From NCBI GenBank assembly GCA_003220495.1, contig QHSP01000052.1:1-49650 (forward strand): a stretch of DNA of 49,650 nucleotides, in the 5' to 3' direction. Below the pieces are notes generated by a model. The model was not told the DNA's origin. It searched no databases and was given only the letters and a program-made list of their open reading frames with translations. Below, piece after piece: positions 32,283-42,062 of this stretch. The stretch's first letter is position 1. Each line of letters starts with the position of its first letter. Source of the DNA: Candidatus Rokuibacteriota bacterium. Its GTDB lineage: Bacteria; Methylomirabilota; Methylomirabilia; Rokubacteriales; CSP1-6. Made by a program: the position numbers and the translations under genes.

Positions 32283-33682
32283 CCCACGATCCCGGCCGGG
32301 TTCTCATTCTCGGGGCGGGACCGACAGGGCTTGGCGCCGCTCATCGGTTCCAGCAGCTCGGCTTCGACAACTTCCGCCTCCTCGAGGCGGCCACGTCCGC
32401 GGGCGGGCTCGCGACGAGCGTCGTGGACGAACAGGGCTTCACGTGGGACCTCGGGGGCCACGTGCAGTTCAGCCACTACTCGTACTACGATGACGTCCTC
32501 GAGGCCGCCCTGGGCGACGAGTGGCTCTGGCACGAGCGCGAGTCGTGGGTGTGGATCAAGGGGCGCTTCGTTCCGTATCCGTTCCAGAACAATATCCACC
32601 GGCTCGATCCTGAGGACATGGAGCTCGCGTTGCGCGGGCTCGAGCGCGCCGCCGCGGTCCGTCCAACGACCGCGGCCGCCCACTTCGGGGCGTGGATCCA
32701 GACGACGTTCGGCGAAGGTATCGCCCAGCTCTTCCTCTATCCCTACAACTTCAAGGTCTGGGGCGTGCCGCCTGAGAGAATGGGCGTCACGTGGATGGGC
32801 GAGCGCGTCGCCGTTCCGGATCTCGAGCGCATCCGGAGGAATATCGCCGAGGGCCGCGACGACGTCTCGTGGGGGCCGAACCATCGTTTTCGATTCCCCA
32901 AGCGGGGAGGCACCGGCGCGATCTGGCGGCGAGTCGCCGCGCTCATCCCGCCCACGCATCTGCTCTTCGACCATCGGATGGCCCGCGTCGACGCCGCGGG
33001 CCGTGCCGTGACGCTCGCCAACGGCCGGACGATGCGATACGACACGCTGATCACGTCGGCGCCCCTCGACCTGTTGGCCGAGTCGTGCGAGGGCCTGCCG
33101 GCCGACACGAGGCGCGCCGCGCGCGCGCTCGTCCACAGCTCGGTCCACATCGTCGGCGTCGGCCTCAAGGGTCCGATGCCCGCCGAGCTTGGCCGCAAGT
33201 GCTGGATGTACTACCCGGAGGATCATAATCCCTATTACCGGGTGACCGTCTTCTCGAACTACTCGCCCGCCAACGTCCCGGACCCTGAGAGCCATTTCTC
33301 GTTGATGGCCGAGGTGTGCGAGTCCCCGTACAAGCCGGTCGACGAATCCTCGCTTCGGGATTGGGTGCTCGCCGCGATGCGAAAAGATGGGCTGATCGGC
33401 GCCGACGCGGACGTGGTCAGCTTCTGGCACCGGCGCGTCCAGCACGGCTACCCGACGCCGTTTCTCGGCCGCGACGCGGTGCTCGACCATCTGATCCCTG
33501 CGCTGGCCCGACGCCGCATCCACTCGCGCGGGCGATTCGGGGGCTGGAAATACGAGGTCGCGAACCAGGACCACAGCTTCATGCAGGGCGTGGAGCTTGC
33601 CGACCGGTTGCTCGACGGCAAGCCCGAAACGACCTACTTCGATCCGGTCCGAGCCAACTCCGGCGTCTTCCTCCGCAAGTGA
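32273..33682 (+). CDS. UDP-galactopyranose-mutase-like FAD protein (amine oxidase fold)
   Basis: 469 residues. Rossmann motif VLILGAGPTGLGAAHRF with the FAD-ribose acidic end LLEAATSAGGL; mid-part LFLYPYNFKVWGVPPERM; and the C-terminal RGRFGGWKYEVANQDHSFMQG, seen in UDP-galactopyranose mutase-like flavoproteins of polysaccharide clusters. True Glf proteins are shorter and ring-contract UDP-galactose; this longer type may act on another nucleotide sugar. GTG 32273 is preferred (TTG 32279 possible). It overlaps the GT2 gene upstream and the GT39 gene downstream (GTGA), so all are one operon. Confidence 0.85.
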   Translation: MALTHDPGRVLILGAGPTGLGAAHRFQQLGFDNFRLLEAATSAGGLATSVVDEQGFTWDLGGHVQFSHYSYYDDVLEAALGDEWLWHERESWVWIKGRFVPYPFQNNIHRLDPEDMELALRGLERAAAVRPTTAAAHFGAWIQTTFGEGIAQLFLYPYNFKVWGVPPERMGVTWMGERVAVPDLERIRRNIAEGRDDVSWGPNHRFRFPKRGGTGAIWRRVAALIPPTHLLFDHRMARVDAAGRAVTLANGRTMRYDTLITSAPLDLLAESCEGLPADTRRAARALVHSSVHIVGVGLKGPMPAELGRKCWMYYPEDHNPYYRVTVFSNYSPANVPDPESHFSLMAEVCESPYKPVDESSLRDWVLAAMRKDGLIGADADVVSFWHRRVQHGYPTPFLGRDAVLDHLIPALARRRIHSRGRFGGWKYEVANQDHSFMQGVELADRLLDGKPETTYFDPVRANSGVFLRK

Positions 33683-35235
33683 AAATCCCCTCCCGGCAGA
33701 CCTCGATGGTGGTCGTCGTGCTCGGCGCGCTCGCGCTCCTCATCGCCCTGGCCCGACTGCACACCTACCACGAGCCGCTCGAGCGCGACATCACGTCGGC
33801 GGCGGTGATCGGCCGCGAGCTGCTCGACGGCCGCTCGCTGTACGCCGACATGTGGGACCATAAGCCGCCCGCGATCTACGTGACCCACGCGCTCGCGATC
33901 CTGCTCGTGGGCCAGGGTCCGGGCGCCATCTACCTTCTCAACGTCGCCGCCGCAGTCGCCACGCTCCTCGGCGTCTACGTCGCGGCCTCCGCCGTCGGCG
34001 GCTTCGCCGGCGGGCTCTGGGGCGCGGTGTTCTGGACGCTCGTCTCCGGCGACGTGTGGCTGCAGGCCAACCAGCCCAACGCCGAGGTCTTCCTCAACGC
34101 CTGTATCGTCTGGGCATTCGCCCTTCTCCTCCATGCCGGCGGTCGGCCGCGCCTCTGGCGCGTTCTCGCGATGGGAGGCCTCTTCGCGCTGGCCTCCCTC
34201 TACAAGCCGATCGCGGTCGCGCCCGCGGCCCTGCTGGCGCTCGCTCACATCGTCGCGCCCTGGCCAGGGTGCTCACGCCGCCGCGCCCTCGCCGATGCTC
34301 TTCTCATCGGTGGCATCGGTGCCGCCGCCTGGCTCGCCACCGGCGCGTACTTCGCCGCTCGCGGACACTTCACCGATTTCTATCAGGCCGTCTTCACCTA
34401 CAACCATTTCTATTCGTCTCACTACTGGTCCGACAACGACACGGTCAGGTCCCAGAGCGTCCTGGCGAATCTCCTCAACAGCGTTCCCCCCGATGAGCTC
34501 TTCCCCAAAATCCTCTCACTCGCAACGACGCTCGCGGTGGTTGCGGTCGTGGGCACGGTGCGTGGCGCGATCTCCGGCCCACGCCGTCCGTGGCTCTTGC
34601 TGATCGGGCTCGGTATCGGGACTCACCTCGCCGTGGCGCTGCCCGGCCAGTGGCACCCACACTACTACCAGCTCTGGCTCCCGCTGCTCGCGGTCGGCGC
34701 GGGCTGGGCGGGAGCGGCCCCGCCTGCTCCGGGCGCACGGCGGCTCCTCAGATGGGCGCCGTCGGCCGTTGCTTTGGCCGCGGTCATCCTGCTGCTCGCC
34801 CAGCAGGTCCCGCTCTACCAGGTCCCGCCTGAAGCGTGGTCGCGGCTCAAGTACGGCGAGGCGTTCGTCATGGAGCAGAAGCTCGGTCGCGAGCTGGGTG
34901 TTCTGCTGGCGCCGGGCGAGACCTTTTACGAATGGGGCGCCGAGACCGGGCTGTACTTTGAGAGTCGGCACTCGCCGCCGAGCGGCGCGTTCTACGTGTT
35001 TCCTCTGGTGGAGGGCCCGGCCGCGTCGCCACTCACCATGCGCGCGGTGGCCGATCTCGATCGCCGTTCGCCGACGATGTTCGTCGTCAACTTGAGCTTC
35101 CGGCCCCGGACACGCCATCCCATCCTGGACTGGGCCGAGGGGCGCTACGTGGCCATGGCGGGCGGCGTCGATCGCGGGACGTACGTGCTGCTCGTCAGGC
35201 GAGGTAGTCGCCTCGACGTCACCCCTGCACGATAG
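33679..35235 (+). CDS. GT39-type membrane glycosyltransferase
   Basis: 518 residues, about ten membrane segments. The first loop reads PLERDITSAAVIGRELLDG followed by YADMWDHKPPAIYVTHAL, the GT39 layout in which RD carries the acidic residue and DHKPP is a recurrent second motif. A C-terminal soluble part (ETFYEWGAETGLYFESRHS) resembles that of the tandem pair at 23-27 kb. It should transfer a sugar from a polyprenyl-phosphate donor at the outer face of the inner membrane. The GTG start overlaps the preceding stop. The run of coupled genes ends here, with a hairpin about 75 bases downstream. Confidence 0.84.
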   Translation: MKIPSRQTSMVVVVLGALALLIALARLHTYHEPLERDITSAAVIGRELLDGRSLYADMWDHKPPAIYVTHALAILLVGQGPGAIYLLNVAAAVATLLGVYVAASAVGGFAGGLWGAVFWTLVSGDVWLQANQPNAEVFLNACIVWAFALLLHAGGRPRLWRVLAMGGLFALASLYKPIAVAPAALLALAHIVAPWPGCSRRRALADALLIGGIGAAAWLATGAYFAARGHFTDFYQAVFTYNHFYSSHYWSDNDTVRSQSVLANLLNSVPPDELFPKILSLATTLAVVAVVGTVRGAISGPRRPWLLLIGLGIGTHLAVALPGQWHPHYYQLWLPLLAVGAGWAGAAPPAPGARRLLRWAPSAVALAAVILLLAQQVPLYQVPPEAWSRLKYGEAFVMEQKLGRELGVLLAPGETFYEWGAETGLYFESRHSPPSGAFYVFPLVEGPAASPLTMRAVADLDRRSPTMFVVNLSFRPRTRHPILDWAEGRYVAMAGGVDRGTYVLLVRRGSRLDVTPAR

Positions 35236-35311
35236 CTCCAGGGGTCGCTCGCCTCCTCACTCTCAGGGACAGTGAGTCCGGCCATCCGAGTCACATATGT
35301 CAGGGCACGAT

Positions 35312-35380
35312 GGCCCGATCGTCGCCCGGGAGACCTCCGATGTGATCGGGCCAAAATTATGCATTAATATCAATCTCTTG
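35312..35380 (+). terminator. Hairpin and AT-rich patch between polysaccharide operons
   Basis: GGCCCGATC (35312-35320) pairs with GATCGGGCC (35344-35352) around a 23-base loop and is followed by AAAATTATGCATTAATATCAAT, unusually AT-rich for the window (shown here in part). It may end the upstream transcript; the AT-rich patch may also be the promoter of the next gene. The rest of 35236-35435 shows nothing. Confidence 0.45.
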
Positions 35381-35435
35381 TGACTCACCTCGATGGGCCG
35401 AGCCTGGCTCGTCGCTTGCAATCTCAGATCCCTCC

Positions 35436-36757
35436 GTGGAGCGCGGCGACACGAGCGCGGTGCGTACTCAAGGGCTGAGCCACGAGCATCCCGAGGTCTT
35501 CCAGAGACCCGACGCGCTGGGGCCCTCGCTGGCCGAACGCGTGACGTGGGCGGAGCGTCCGCTCGCCGTCGTGCTGTTGCTGCAACTCGCCCTGTCAGCG
35601 GTGCTGGTCGTCCTCATGGCGACGAGGAGCCCTGGCAACGCGCACCCCGACGAGATTTTTCATCTGGCGGCCGCTCGGTACTTTCGCGAGCACTGGCTGC
35701 CGCCATCGGTGGGCGCGCCAGGTGCCGAGTCGTCGTACAGCGGATACGGCTTCTCCTATCTGAACGAAGCCGACATCGTCTACTGGGCCTTCGGCAAGGC
35801 CGCCGCCGTCGCCCGCCTCGTGGGGATAGAGCCCGCCCTCGCGATGCGATGGCTCCAGGTGGGTCTCTACTCCGGGCTGATCGCCTGGATGATGTTTCGC
35901 GCCAGACGATTCACCCCGGCGCTCGGCTTCCTGCTGTTGACCCCGCAGGTCTGGTACGTCTTCTCGTACATCAACGGGGACGCGTTGCCCTTCGCGCTCC
36001 TCACGGCCCTGCTGGTGGAGCTCGGCTGGCCCGACTCCAGCGTCCGTCGCTTCTTCAAGGGCACCCGGGCGAGACCGACGCCAGGGGTCTTCGTCGTGGG
36101 TGCGCTGCTCGGCCTCCTCGCCCTCTCCAAGCTGAACTATCTGGTCAGCTTCGTGTTCCTCGGCTGGGCCATCCTGTGGCTCAGGAGCGAAGTTCGACAC
36201 TGGGGGCGGATCGCCCTCCTCGCGTCGATTGCGGCCGTCATCGCGATGCCGTGGGTTGTCTATCACGGCTGGGTGAACGACTGGGAGACCGGGAAGCGCG
36301 TGGCGGACTATTCGGAGCAGGTCGCGGCGCCCCAGATGAAGCCTTCGGCGCAGGCGAGTCCCGACTCGTTTCCGTTCCGAGCTTCTGCGGCGTCTACGGT
36401 TGGATGACTGTCGCGGCGGATCCGCTGGTCTACGGCGTGTTCGGCGGCCTCTATGCCGTCTTGCTGGCGCTCCTCGTCTTTCCGTCGTTCCGGCGAGGGT
36501 CGCCCGGCCTTCAGTCCCTGCTGATCGGCGTCCTGGTCTGCGCCGCGCTCGTCTTCGCGCAATCAGCCTACTGGTCCTGGGTGTACCACTTCCAGCCACA
36601 GGGGCGGTACCTGTTTCCCATTCTCCCGATGCTGTTTTTCTACTGGCGGCAGTGCGAGGCAGCGCCTCTACGCCTCCTCGCGCTCGTCGTGACGGCGCTG
36701 CTCGGCGCCCACGGGTTGCTCTCCTTCGCGCTGATCGGGCTCGGCAACCTTGTCTGA
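35436..36757 (+). pseudogene. DUF2142-like membrane protein, frameshifted
   Basis: Two frames together encode one polytopic protein of about 440 residues. The first part (35436 to about 36350) has a hydrophobic start, the first-loop motif NAHPDEIFHLAAARYF and segments such as VLLLQLALSAVLVVLMAT. It then loses membrane character and stops at 36407. The second part continues in the -1 frame with SFCGVYGWMTVAADP and four further hydrophobic segments up to the TGA at 36755-36757. The switch lies about 36315-36385 and equals one missing base (or two extra). It is either a sequencing/assembly error, a recent inactivation or, less likely, programmed frameshifting; no slippery heptamer is evident. 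If intact it would be a GT-C-like surface-glycan protein. Confidence 0.8.
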
Positions 36758-36827
36758 GGACCGGAGCGATGCTGGACATGGTGAACGCCGGACGGTTCGT
36801 GTCGACTCCCCGGTCGGTGGGGCGGTC

Positions 36828-37544
36828 GTGAGCGCGCGCGCCTTTCGCGATCTCCGCGAGTTCAAGTCGTGGAACGACGCGATGGTCGAGAAGTACGACG
36901 TCGAGCAGTTCCACGATCACCCGAGCCCGCTGATCCGGTACATCGAGCGCAAGCGGGTCCGTCGCATCCTGGCCCTGCTCGCTGCATGCCCCGGGGATCG
37001 AGTGCTGGAGATCGGCTGCGGCGCCGGAAACATCCTGGCCCAGATACCCAATGCCCGGCGTTGCGGGCTCGATCTCGCGGAGTCGCTGCTGGCGAAGGCG
37101 GCGCGCCGGCTCGTGAAGCGGGGAACGCTCGTGCAGGGCGACGCCGAGCACCTGCCCTTCCGAGATCGCGCGTGGGAGCGCGTCTATTGCTCGGAGGTAC
37201 TCGAGCATATCCCCTCGCCGGGCTCGGCGCTCGCCGAGATGCGCCGGATCGTGGCGGACGGCGGTGTCGCCGTCGTTTCAGTGCCGAACGAGCGGTTGAT
37301 CAACACGCTCAAGGCGATGCTTCGCGCGAGCGGGCTCTACCGCGTCCTGCTGGGCGCGCGCTCCGGCAACTACCAGATGCCGGAACGGATGGACGACGAG
37401 TGGCATCTGCACGTCTTCGATCTCGCCGGGCTGCTCGCGTTGATCCCGAAGGGGCTGCGCGTCACGCGCGTCGAGGGCATCCCGTTCGGGTGGCTTCCCC
37501 TTCGCTACGTCGTGCGCTGCGAATCCGACACTCGGGAGCCGTGA
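36828..37544 (+). CDS. Class I SAM-dependent methyltransferase
   Basis: About 238 residues. SAM-binding motif I VLEIGCGAGNILAQIP, post-I CGLDLAESLLAKA, and DAEHLPFRDRAWERVYCSEVLEHIPSP (motifs II-III), as in UbiE-like Methyltransf_11 proteins found in polysaccharide clusters. The GTG at 36828 follows GGTGGGGCGG and gives the start MSARAFRDLREF; an upstream ATG at 36750 would add 26 unlikely residues and overlap the previous gene. It overlaps the next GT2 gene by one base (TGATG). It may methylate a sugar, a polyprenyl intermediate or a small molecule. Confidence 0.87.
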   Translation: MSARAFRDLREFKSWNDAMVEKYDVEQFHDHPSPLIRYIERKRVRRILALLAACPGDRVLEIGCGAGNILAQIPNARRCGLDLAESLLAKAARRLVKRGTLVQGDAEHLPFRDRAWERVYCSEVLEHIPSPGSALAEMRRIVADGGVAVVSVPNERLINTLKAMLRASGLYRVLLGARSGNYQMPERMDDEWHLHVFDLAGLLALIPKGLRVTRVEGIPFGWLPLRYVVRCESDTREP

Positions 37545-38506
37545 TGGCTGAGCTCGAGGGCGTCTCGGTCGTCCTGCCGGTCCTCAACGAGCGCGACAAT
37601 CTCGAGCCGCTCCACGCGCGGCTCACCGAGGCGCTCAAGCCGCTCGGCCGCGACTACGAGATCATCTACGTGGACGATGGCTCCAGCGACGGCTCGTGGG
37701 ACGTGCTGCGCGCGCTCGCCGCGGGTGACTCCAGCGTTCGGCTGGTGCGTCTGCGGAAGAACTTCGGCCAGACGCCGGCGCTGTCGGCGGGTCTCGCTCA
37801 CTCGCGCTATCCAATCCTCGTCACGCTGGACGCTGATCTGCAAAACGATCCTCGCGACATCCCGAGGCTCCTCGAGGCGCTCGGCGATTCCTACGACGTG
37901 GTCTCGGGGTGGCGGCGCCACCGGAACGATCTCTGGCTCTCGCGCCGTCTGCCCTCGAATGCGGCGAACTTCCTGATTCGCAAGGTCAGCGGCGTGCCGC
38001 TCCACGACTTCGGGTGTACGCTCAAGGCCTACCGGCGCGAGGTCATTCAGGACGTGAGCCTCTACGGGGACATGCACCGGTTCCTCCCGGTTCTCGCCGC
38101 GTGGGTCGGCGGCCGGGTGACCGAGATGGAAGTGACCCACCACCCGCGGACTCGCGGCGTGTCGAAGTACGGGTTGACGCGGATCTACAAGGTGCTGGTC
38201 GACCTGATCACCTTGAAGTTCATCGGAGATTTCTCGTCGCGCCCCAACTACATCTTCGGCGGATTCGGGCTCCTGAACCTCGCCCTCGGGATGCTCGCGT
38301 TCGCTGTCGTTGCCTATCGCGTCCTGGTCATGCACCACCTGGAGGCGACGCCGCTGGTCTTCCTGATGGTGCTGTTCTCGATCACCGGCATTCTCTCGCT
38401 GTTCATCGGCTTCCTCGCTGACATCATCATCCGCGGCTTCTACGACGCGAAGCGCAAACCCACCTACTACGTGCGCGAGTCGGTGGGCATCGAGCGGCCG
38501 GACTAG
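37544..38506 (+). CDS. GT2 glycosyltransferase with C-terminal membrane segments (DPM1/GtrB/ArnC-like)
   Basis: 320 residues. VSVVLPVLNERDNLEPLHARL, nucleotide site IIYVDDGSSDGSWDVL, metal site VTLDADLQNDP, then HDFGCTLKAYRREV, all typical of polyprenyl-phosphate glycosyltransferases. Two C-terminal membrane segments (about 240-300) match the GtrB/ArnC subgroup, which makes polyprenyl-phosphate-linked sugars such as those used by GT39 enzymes. It is a good candidate donor-synthase for the GT-C proteins around it (inference). Start overlaps the methyltransferase stop. asnB follows after five bases. Confidence 0.92.
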   Translation: MAELEGVSVVLPVLNERDNLEPLHARLTEALKPLGRDYEIIYVDDGSSDGSWDVLRALAAGDSSVRLVRLRKNFGQTPALSAGLAHSRYPILVTLDADLQNDPRDIPRLLEALGDSYDVVSGWRRHRNDLWLSRRLPSNAANFLIRKVSGVPLHDFGCTLKAYRREVIQDVSLYGDMHRFLPVLAAWVGGRVTEMEVTHHPRTRGVSKYGLTRIYKVLVDLITLKFIGDFSSRPNYIFGGFGLLNLALGMLAFAVVAYRVLVMHHLEATPLVFLMVLFSITGILSLFIGFLADIIIRGFYDAKRKPTYYVRESVGIERPD

Positions 38507-38511
38507 GCGAC

Positions 38512-40404
38512 GTGTGCGGCATCGTCGGTAACGTCCTCGCGCGCGGGGACCGGGCGCCGGACCCGGCCGTCCTGAAGCGGATGAACGACCAACTTGCCCA
38601 TCGGGGCCCCGACGACGAGGGATTCTTCATCGAAGGCCCGGCCGCGCTGGCGATGCGCCGGCTCAAGATCATCGACCTCGCGACGGGCCATCAGCCGATG
38701 AGCGGTGAGGACCGCCGCGTCTGGACGGTCTTCAACGGCGAGATCTACAACTACCGCGAGTTGACCGCCGAGCTCACCGGCCGCGGCCACGGCTTCCGGA
38801 CGCGCTCGGACACCGAGGCCATCGTGCACGGATACGAGGAGCGTGGGCTCGCCTTCCTGGGCGAACTCGAAGGGATGTTCGCGTTCGCGCTCTGGGATGC
38901 GCCGGCGCGCACGCTCGTCCTCGCCCGCGACCGGCTCGGGATCAAGCCGCTCTACTACGCGGTCCTGCCCGACCAGATCGTCTTCGCCTCCGAGCTCCGA
39001 GCCCTCGTCGAGCACCCGGCGATCGACCGCACCCTCGACCTGACTGCGCTGTCGCGCTACCTCGCCCACGAGTACGTCCCGGCGCCGGCGTCGATCTTCC
39101 GCTCGATCCGCAAGCTCCCGGCCGGCCACTGGCTGACGTACACCGACGGACGCGTCAAGATGGAGCCGTACTGGGCGGTCTCGTTTCGCCCCGATCACAC
39201 GATCGGTGTCGCGGATGCAGTCGAGAGGCTCCGCGGCGCCTTGGACCTCGCCGTCCGCCAGCACCTCGTCAGCGACGTGCCGCTGGGCGTCTTTCTCTCC
39301 GGCGGCATCGACTCGAGCACCGTCGCGGCCTTCGCCGCCCGGCACGTCGGAAGCCGCCTCAAGACCTTCTCGATCGGCTTCGAGGATGCGTCCTTCGACG
39401 AATCGGTCCACGCCCGCCGTGTGGCGCAGGCGCTCGGCACGGAGCACCACGAGGAGGTCCTGGATGCCCGTAGAGCACGGGACCTCGTCGAGCGACTTCC
39501 AGATCTCCTCGACGAGCCGCTCGGCGATGCGTCGCTGATCCCGACGTTCCTGCTCTCGCGCTTCACGCGCCGCTCGGTGACCGTCGCGCTCTCGGGCGAC
39601 GGCGGCGACGAGCTATTCGCCGGCTACCCGACGTACCAGGCTCATCGCCTCGCCCGCGGGGTGGAGGCGATCCCGCGCTGGCTCTGGCGCGGGCTCGTGC
39701 GGCCCGCCGTCGAGCGCCTCCCGGTTTCGCTCAGCAATCTGAGCCTCGACTTCAAGCTCAAACGGTTCGTCGAAGGAATGGACTATGCCGACGTCGAGCG
39801 CCACGCCGTCTGGCTCGGCTCGTTCACGCCGGCCGAGCAGCAAGAGCTGTTCACACCCGAGGCGCTCGGGCGCATGGAGGCGCCGCCCTCGTACACCGCG
39901 TTCCACGAGATCCTGGCGTCGGCACCGTCGCTGGACGGCCTCGAGCGTATGCTCTACCTCGACCTCAAGGGCTACCTCGGCGAGGGGGTCCTGACGAAGA
40001 CCGACCGCGCCAGCATGGCCTGTTCTCTGGAGGTCCGCGTGCCGCTCCTCGACCGCCGTGTCGTCGAGCTGGCGGCGCGACTTCCGATGGACCTGAAGCT
40101 CCGCGGCCTCACGACGAAGTGGGTGCTCAAGCGCGCCCTCGCCGGTGCCCTCCCCGCCGAGATCCTGGCGCGGCCGAAGAAGGGCTTCGGAATCCCGATC
40201 GGTCACTGGTTCCGCGACGAGCTCCGCCCGCTCATGCGGGACGTGTGCGGAAATGATGCGATCCGTCGCGGCGGCCTCTTTCGCCCGGAGACGGTCGAAC
40301 GGCTGATGACCGAGCACGAGAGCCAGCGTCGAGATCATCGCAAGAAGCTCTACACGCTCCTCGCGTTCCAGCTCTGGGCTTCCCGCTACCGCCTCGTGAG
40401 CTAG
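38512..40404 (+). CDS. asnB: Asparagine synthase (glutamine-hydrolysing) family amidotransferase
   Basis: 630 residues. N-terminal Ntn glutaminase domain with Cys2 (MCGIVGN), HRGPDDEGFF, and NGEIYNYREL; C-terminal synthetase domain with PP-loop SGGIDSS from residue 263, DGGDELFAGYPTY, and KTDRASMACSLEVRVPLLD. Length is that of AsnB. The GTG start is fixed by the essential Cys2. In polysaccharide clusters this family may amidate sugar or lipid acids rather than aspartate; context leaves this open. The stop codon shares a CTAG with the stop of the convergent GT39 gene. Confidence 0.95.
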   Translation: MCGIVGNVLARGDRAPDPAVLKRMNDQLAHRGPDDEGFFIEGPAALAMRRLKIIDLATGHQPMSGEDRRVWTVFNGEIYNYRELTAELTGRGHGFRTRSDTEAIVHGYEERGLAFLGELEGMFAFALWDAPARTLVLARDRLGIKPLYYAVLPDQIVFASELRALVEHPAIDRTLDLTALSRYLAHEYVPAPASIFRSIRKLPAGHWLTYTDGRVKMEPYWAVSFRPDHTIGVADAVERLRGALDLAVRQHLVSDVPLGVFLSGGIDSSTVAAFAARHVGSRLKTFSIGFEDASFDESVHARRVAQALGTEHHEEVLDARRARDLVERLPDLLDEPLGDASLIPTFLLSRFTRRSVTVALSGDGGDELFAGYPTYQAHRLARGVEAIPRWLWRGLVRPAVERLPVSLSNLSLDFKLKRFVEGMDYADVERHAVWLGSFTPAEQQELFTPEALGRMEAPPSYTAFHEILASAPSLDGLERMLYLDLKGYLGEGVLTKTDRASMACSLEVRVPLLDRRVVELAARLPMDLKLRGLTTKWVLKRALAGALPAEILARPKKGFGIPIGHWFRDELRPLMRDVCGNDAIRRGGLFRPETVERLMTEHESQRRDHRKKLYTLLAFQLWASRYRLVS

Positions 40405-42062
40405 GGCGTCTGGCGGCGAGCGATGTGCATCGGCGGGCCGCCTTCGGGCACCCGGTACCAGTGCAGGTGTGGCTCCGGAATATTGTCCCACGGCGTGTCA
40501 GTCGCCGGTGACAGCACCCCAGCGTAGTGATTCGTGCCCACGATGCTCCGGACCCAGGCGTGTTTCCGCTCCGTGTCGGCGCGGTGAACTGGCCGATCGA
40601 CGAAGGAGAAGGGGGTTCGGACGACGATCCACTCCGGCTCCGGCCACCCGTCGAGCGGTCGACCCGACTGGCCACCACGAACCTCCAGCCCGGTGTAGAA
40701 CACGACGACGAGGTCGCCATAGCTGATGAAGACTCGGTCGGTCGGCGCCGCTGAGTGCGCGAGCACGTTCAGGAGCAGCTCCATGGGGCCGGGGTAGGAA
40801 CGCGTCATCTCGTGCAGGACATTCCCCAATGGAAAGAAGACGTCGTAGACCTGAAAGGCCTGGCGTTTCGCGTCGCGCATACTGAAGGATGGCTGGGGCA
40901 GGGGCGCGACCACATGGAACATCGCCGTCAGCAGCAGGCACGCCGTGATCGGAGCGCCCACGAGTCGGCTCCAGCGCAGCAAGCACGCACACATGAAGGC
41001 CAGCATGACGCTGGCGACGGGAAGCAGGCCCACCGTATAGCGGTAGAAGAACCAGGGGGCCGCCGTGACCGCCGCCAGGTAGGCGCCCTGGAACACGACG
41101 AGCGCGAGAAATGGACGCCAGGCCCAGGGCTCGACGAACGGACGGCGGCGCGCCCACCACGCGAGTGTCAGAAAGAGCGGGAGCGTCACGAATGGGAACG
41201 TGTAGCGGTTCGTCAGCGCGAGGTAGACCCGGACAGTGTCCCAGACTCTATACAGCCGTGGCTCCGACGTCGCCGGGCTGAAGAGATAGACGGACGGAGC
41301 GTTGAGGAGGAGCACCACGGCGGCCGCGAGCGCGACGCGCCGCCGGGCCGGTGCATCGAAGCGGATCACCAGCGCACACGGGACAAGGGCCATGACCGTG
41401 GTCGCGGCGTTCAGGATGCTCGACTGAAACAGCAGGGTCATCGCTGCCACGAATCCCGCGATGGCGAACCGCCGTCCGCGCGCTATCCCCGCGAAGAAGT
41501 ACAAGACCCAGATCGTGCACAGGATGGCCGGGCTGTAGTAGCGACACTGGCGGACATGAAGGATGAACGGGACGGACAGCGCGAGAAACGCCATCGCGAG
41601 GACGCCGATCCAGCGGTCACGGAAGAACGCCAGCGCCAGAGGATACATCGAGATGACGCAGACAAGCCCGAGCAACGCGAACGGAAAGCGCGCGGAGAAC
41701 GTCGACTCCCCGAGCACGGCGAAACTGGCGGCGGCAAGGTACTTGTCCAGCCACGGCGTCCACCGCCACACGTAGTCGGGGCCGTACTCTCGACCCACCT
41801 CCTGCGAGATGATGTTTCGTCCGTCGAAGGCGGTGGGCACACCGTGAGCGAGGATGCTGCGGCCCAGCAGCGCAGTCTCGGCCTCGTCCATCCAGAGCAT
41901 TCGGTTGTCGAGTGAGAAGAAGATGAGCAGCGCGCTGACGAGGACCACCGCCATCGCCGTCGCCGTGACCGCATCGGGCGCCCTCGCGGTCGCCAGATTG
42001 GCCGTAACGTCGCTCACCGACGGGCGCCGGATGGCCGATGGGATGAAGCGTGCCAAGGGCAT
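40401..42062 (-). CDS. GT39-type membrane glycosyltransferase
   Basis: 553 residues with about ten to twelve membrane segments. First loop MLWMDEAETALLGRSILAHG (D-E acidic motif), then TFSARFPFALLGL, VRQCRYYSPAILC (the 'R.aRyYs' segment seen in GT39 proteins) and a soluble tail with PTDRVFISYGDLVVVFYTG. Function as for other lipid-linked sugar transferases, substrate unknown. ATG 42062 lacks a clear RBS; a Met at residue 37 just before the first membrane segment is a possible alternative. It converges on asnB with a 4-base overlap of stop codons. Confidence 0.84.
   Translation of the reverse strand: MPLARFIPSAIRRPSVSDVTANLATARAPDAVTATAMAVVLVSALLIFFSLDNRMLWMDEAETALLGRSILAHGVPTAFDGRNIISQEVGREYGPDYVWRWTPWLDKYLAAASFAVLGESTFSARFPFALLGLVCVISMYPLALAFFRDRWIGVLAMAFLALSVPFILHVRQCRYYSPAILCTIWVLYFFAGIARGRRFAIAGFVAAMTLLFQSSILNAATTVMALVPCALVIRFDAPARRRVALAAAVVLLLNAPSVYLFSPATSEPRLYRVWDTVRVYLALTNRYTFPFVTLPLFLTLAWWARRRPFVEPWAWRPFLALVVFQGAYLAAVTAAPWFFYRYTVGLLPVASVMLAFMCACLLRWSRLVGAPITACLLLTAMFHVVAPLPQPSFSMRDAKRQAFQVYDVFFPLGNVLHEMTRSYPGPMELLLNVLAHSAAPTDRVFISYGDLVVVFYTGLEVRGGQSGRPLDGWPEPEWIVVRTPFSFVDRPVHRADTERKHAWVRSIVGTNHYAGVLSPATDTPWDNIPEPHLHWYRVPEGGPPMHIARRQTP

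Noticed and set aside
36750-36827. Upstream ATG for the methyltransferase
   Set aside because: Adds 26 residues unlike the family and overlaps the end of the previous gene; the GTG at 36828 has a better RBS.
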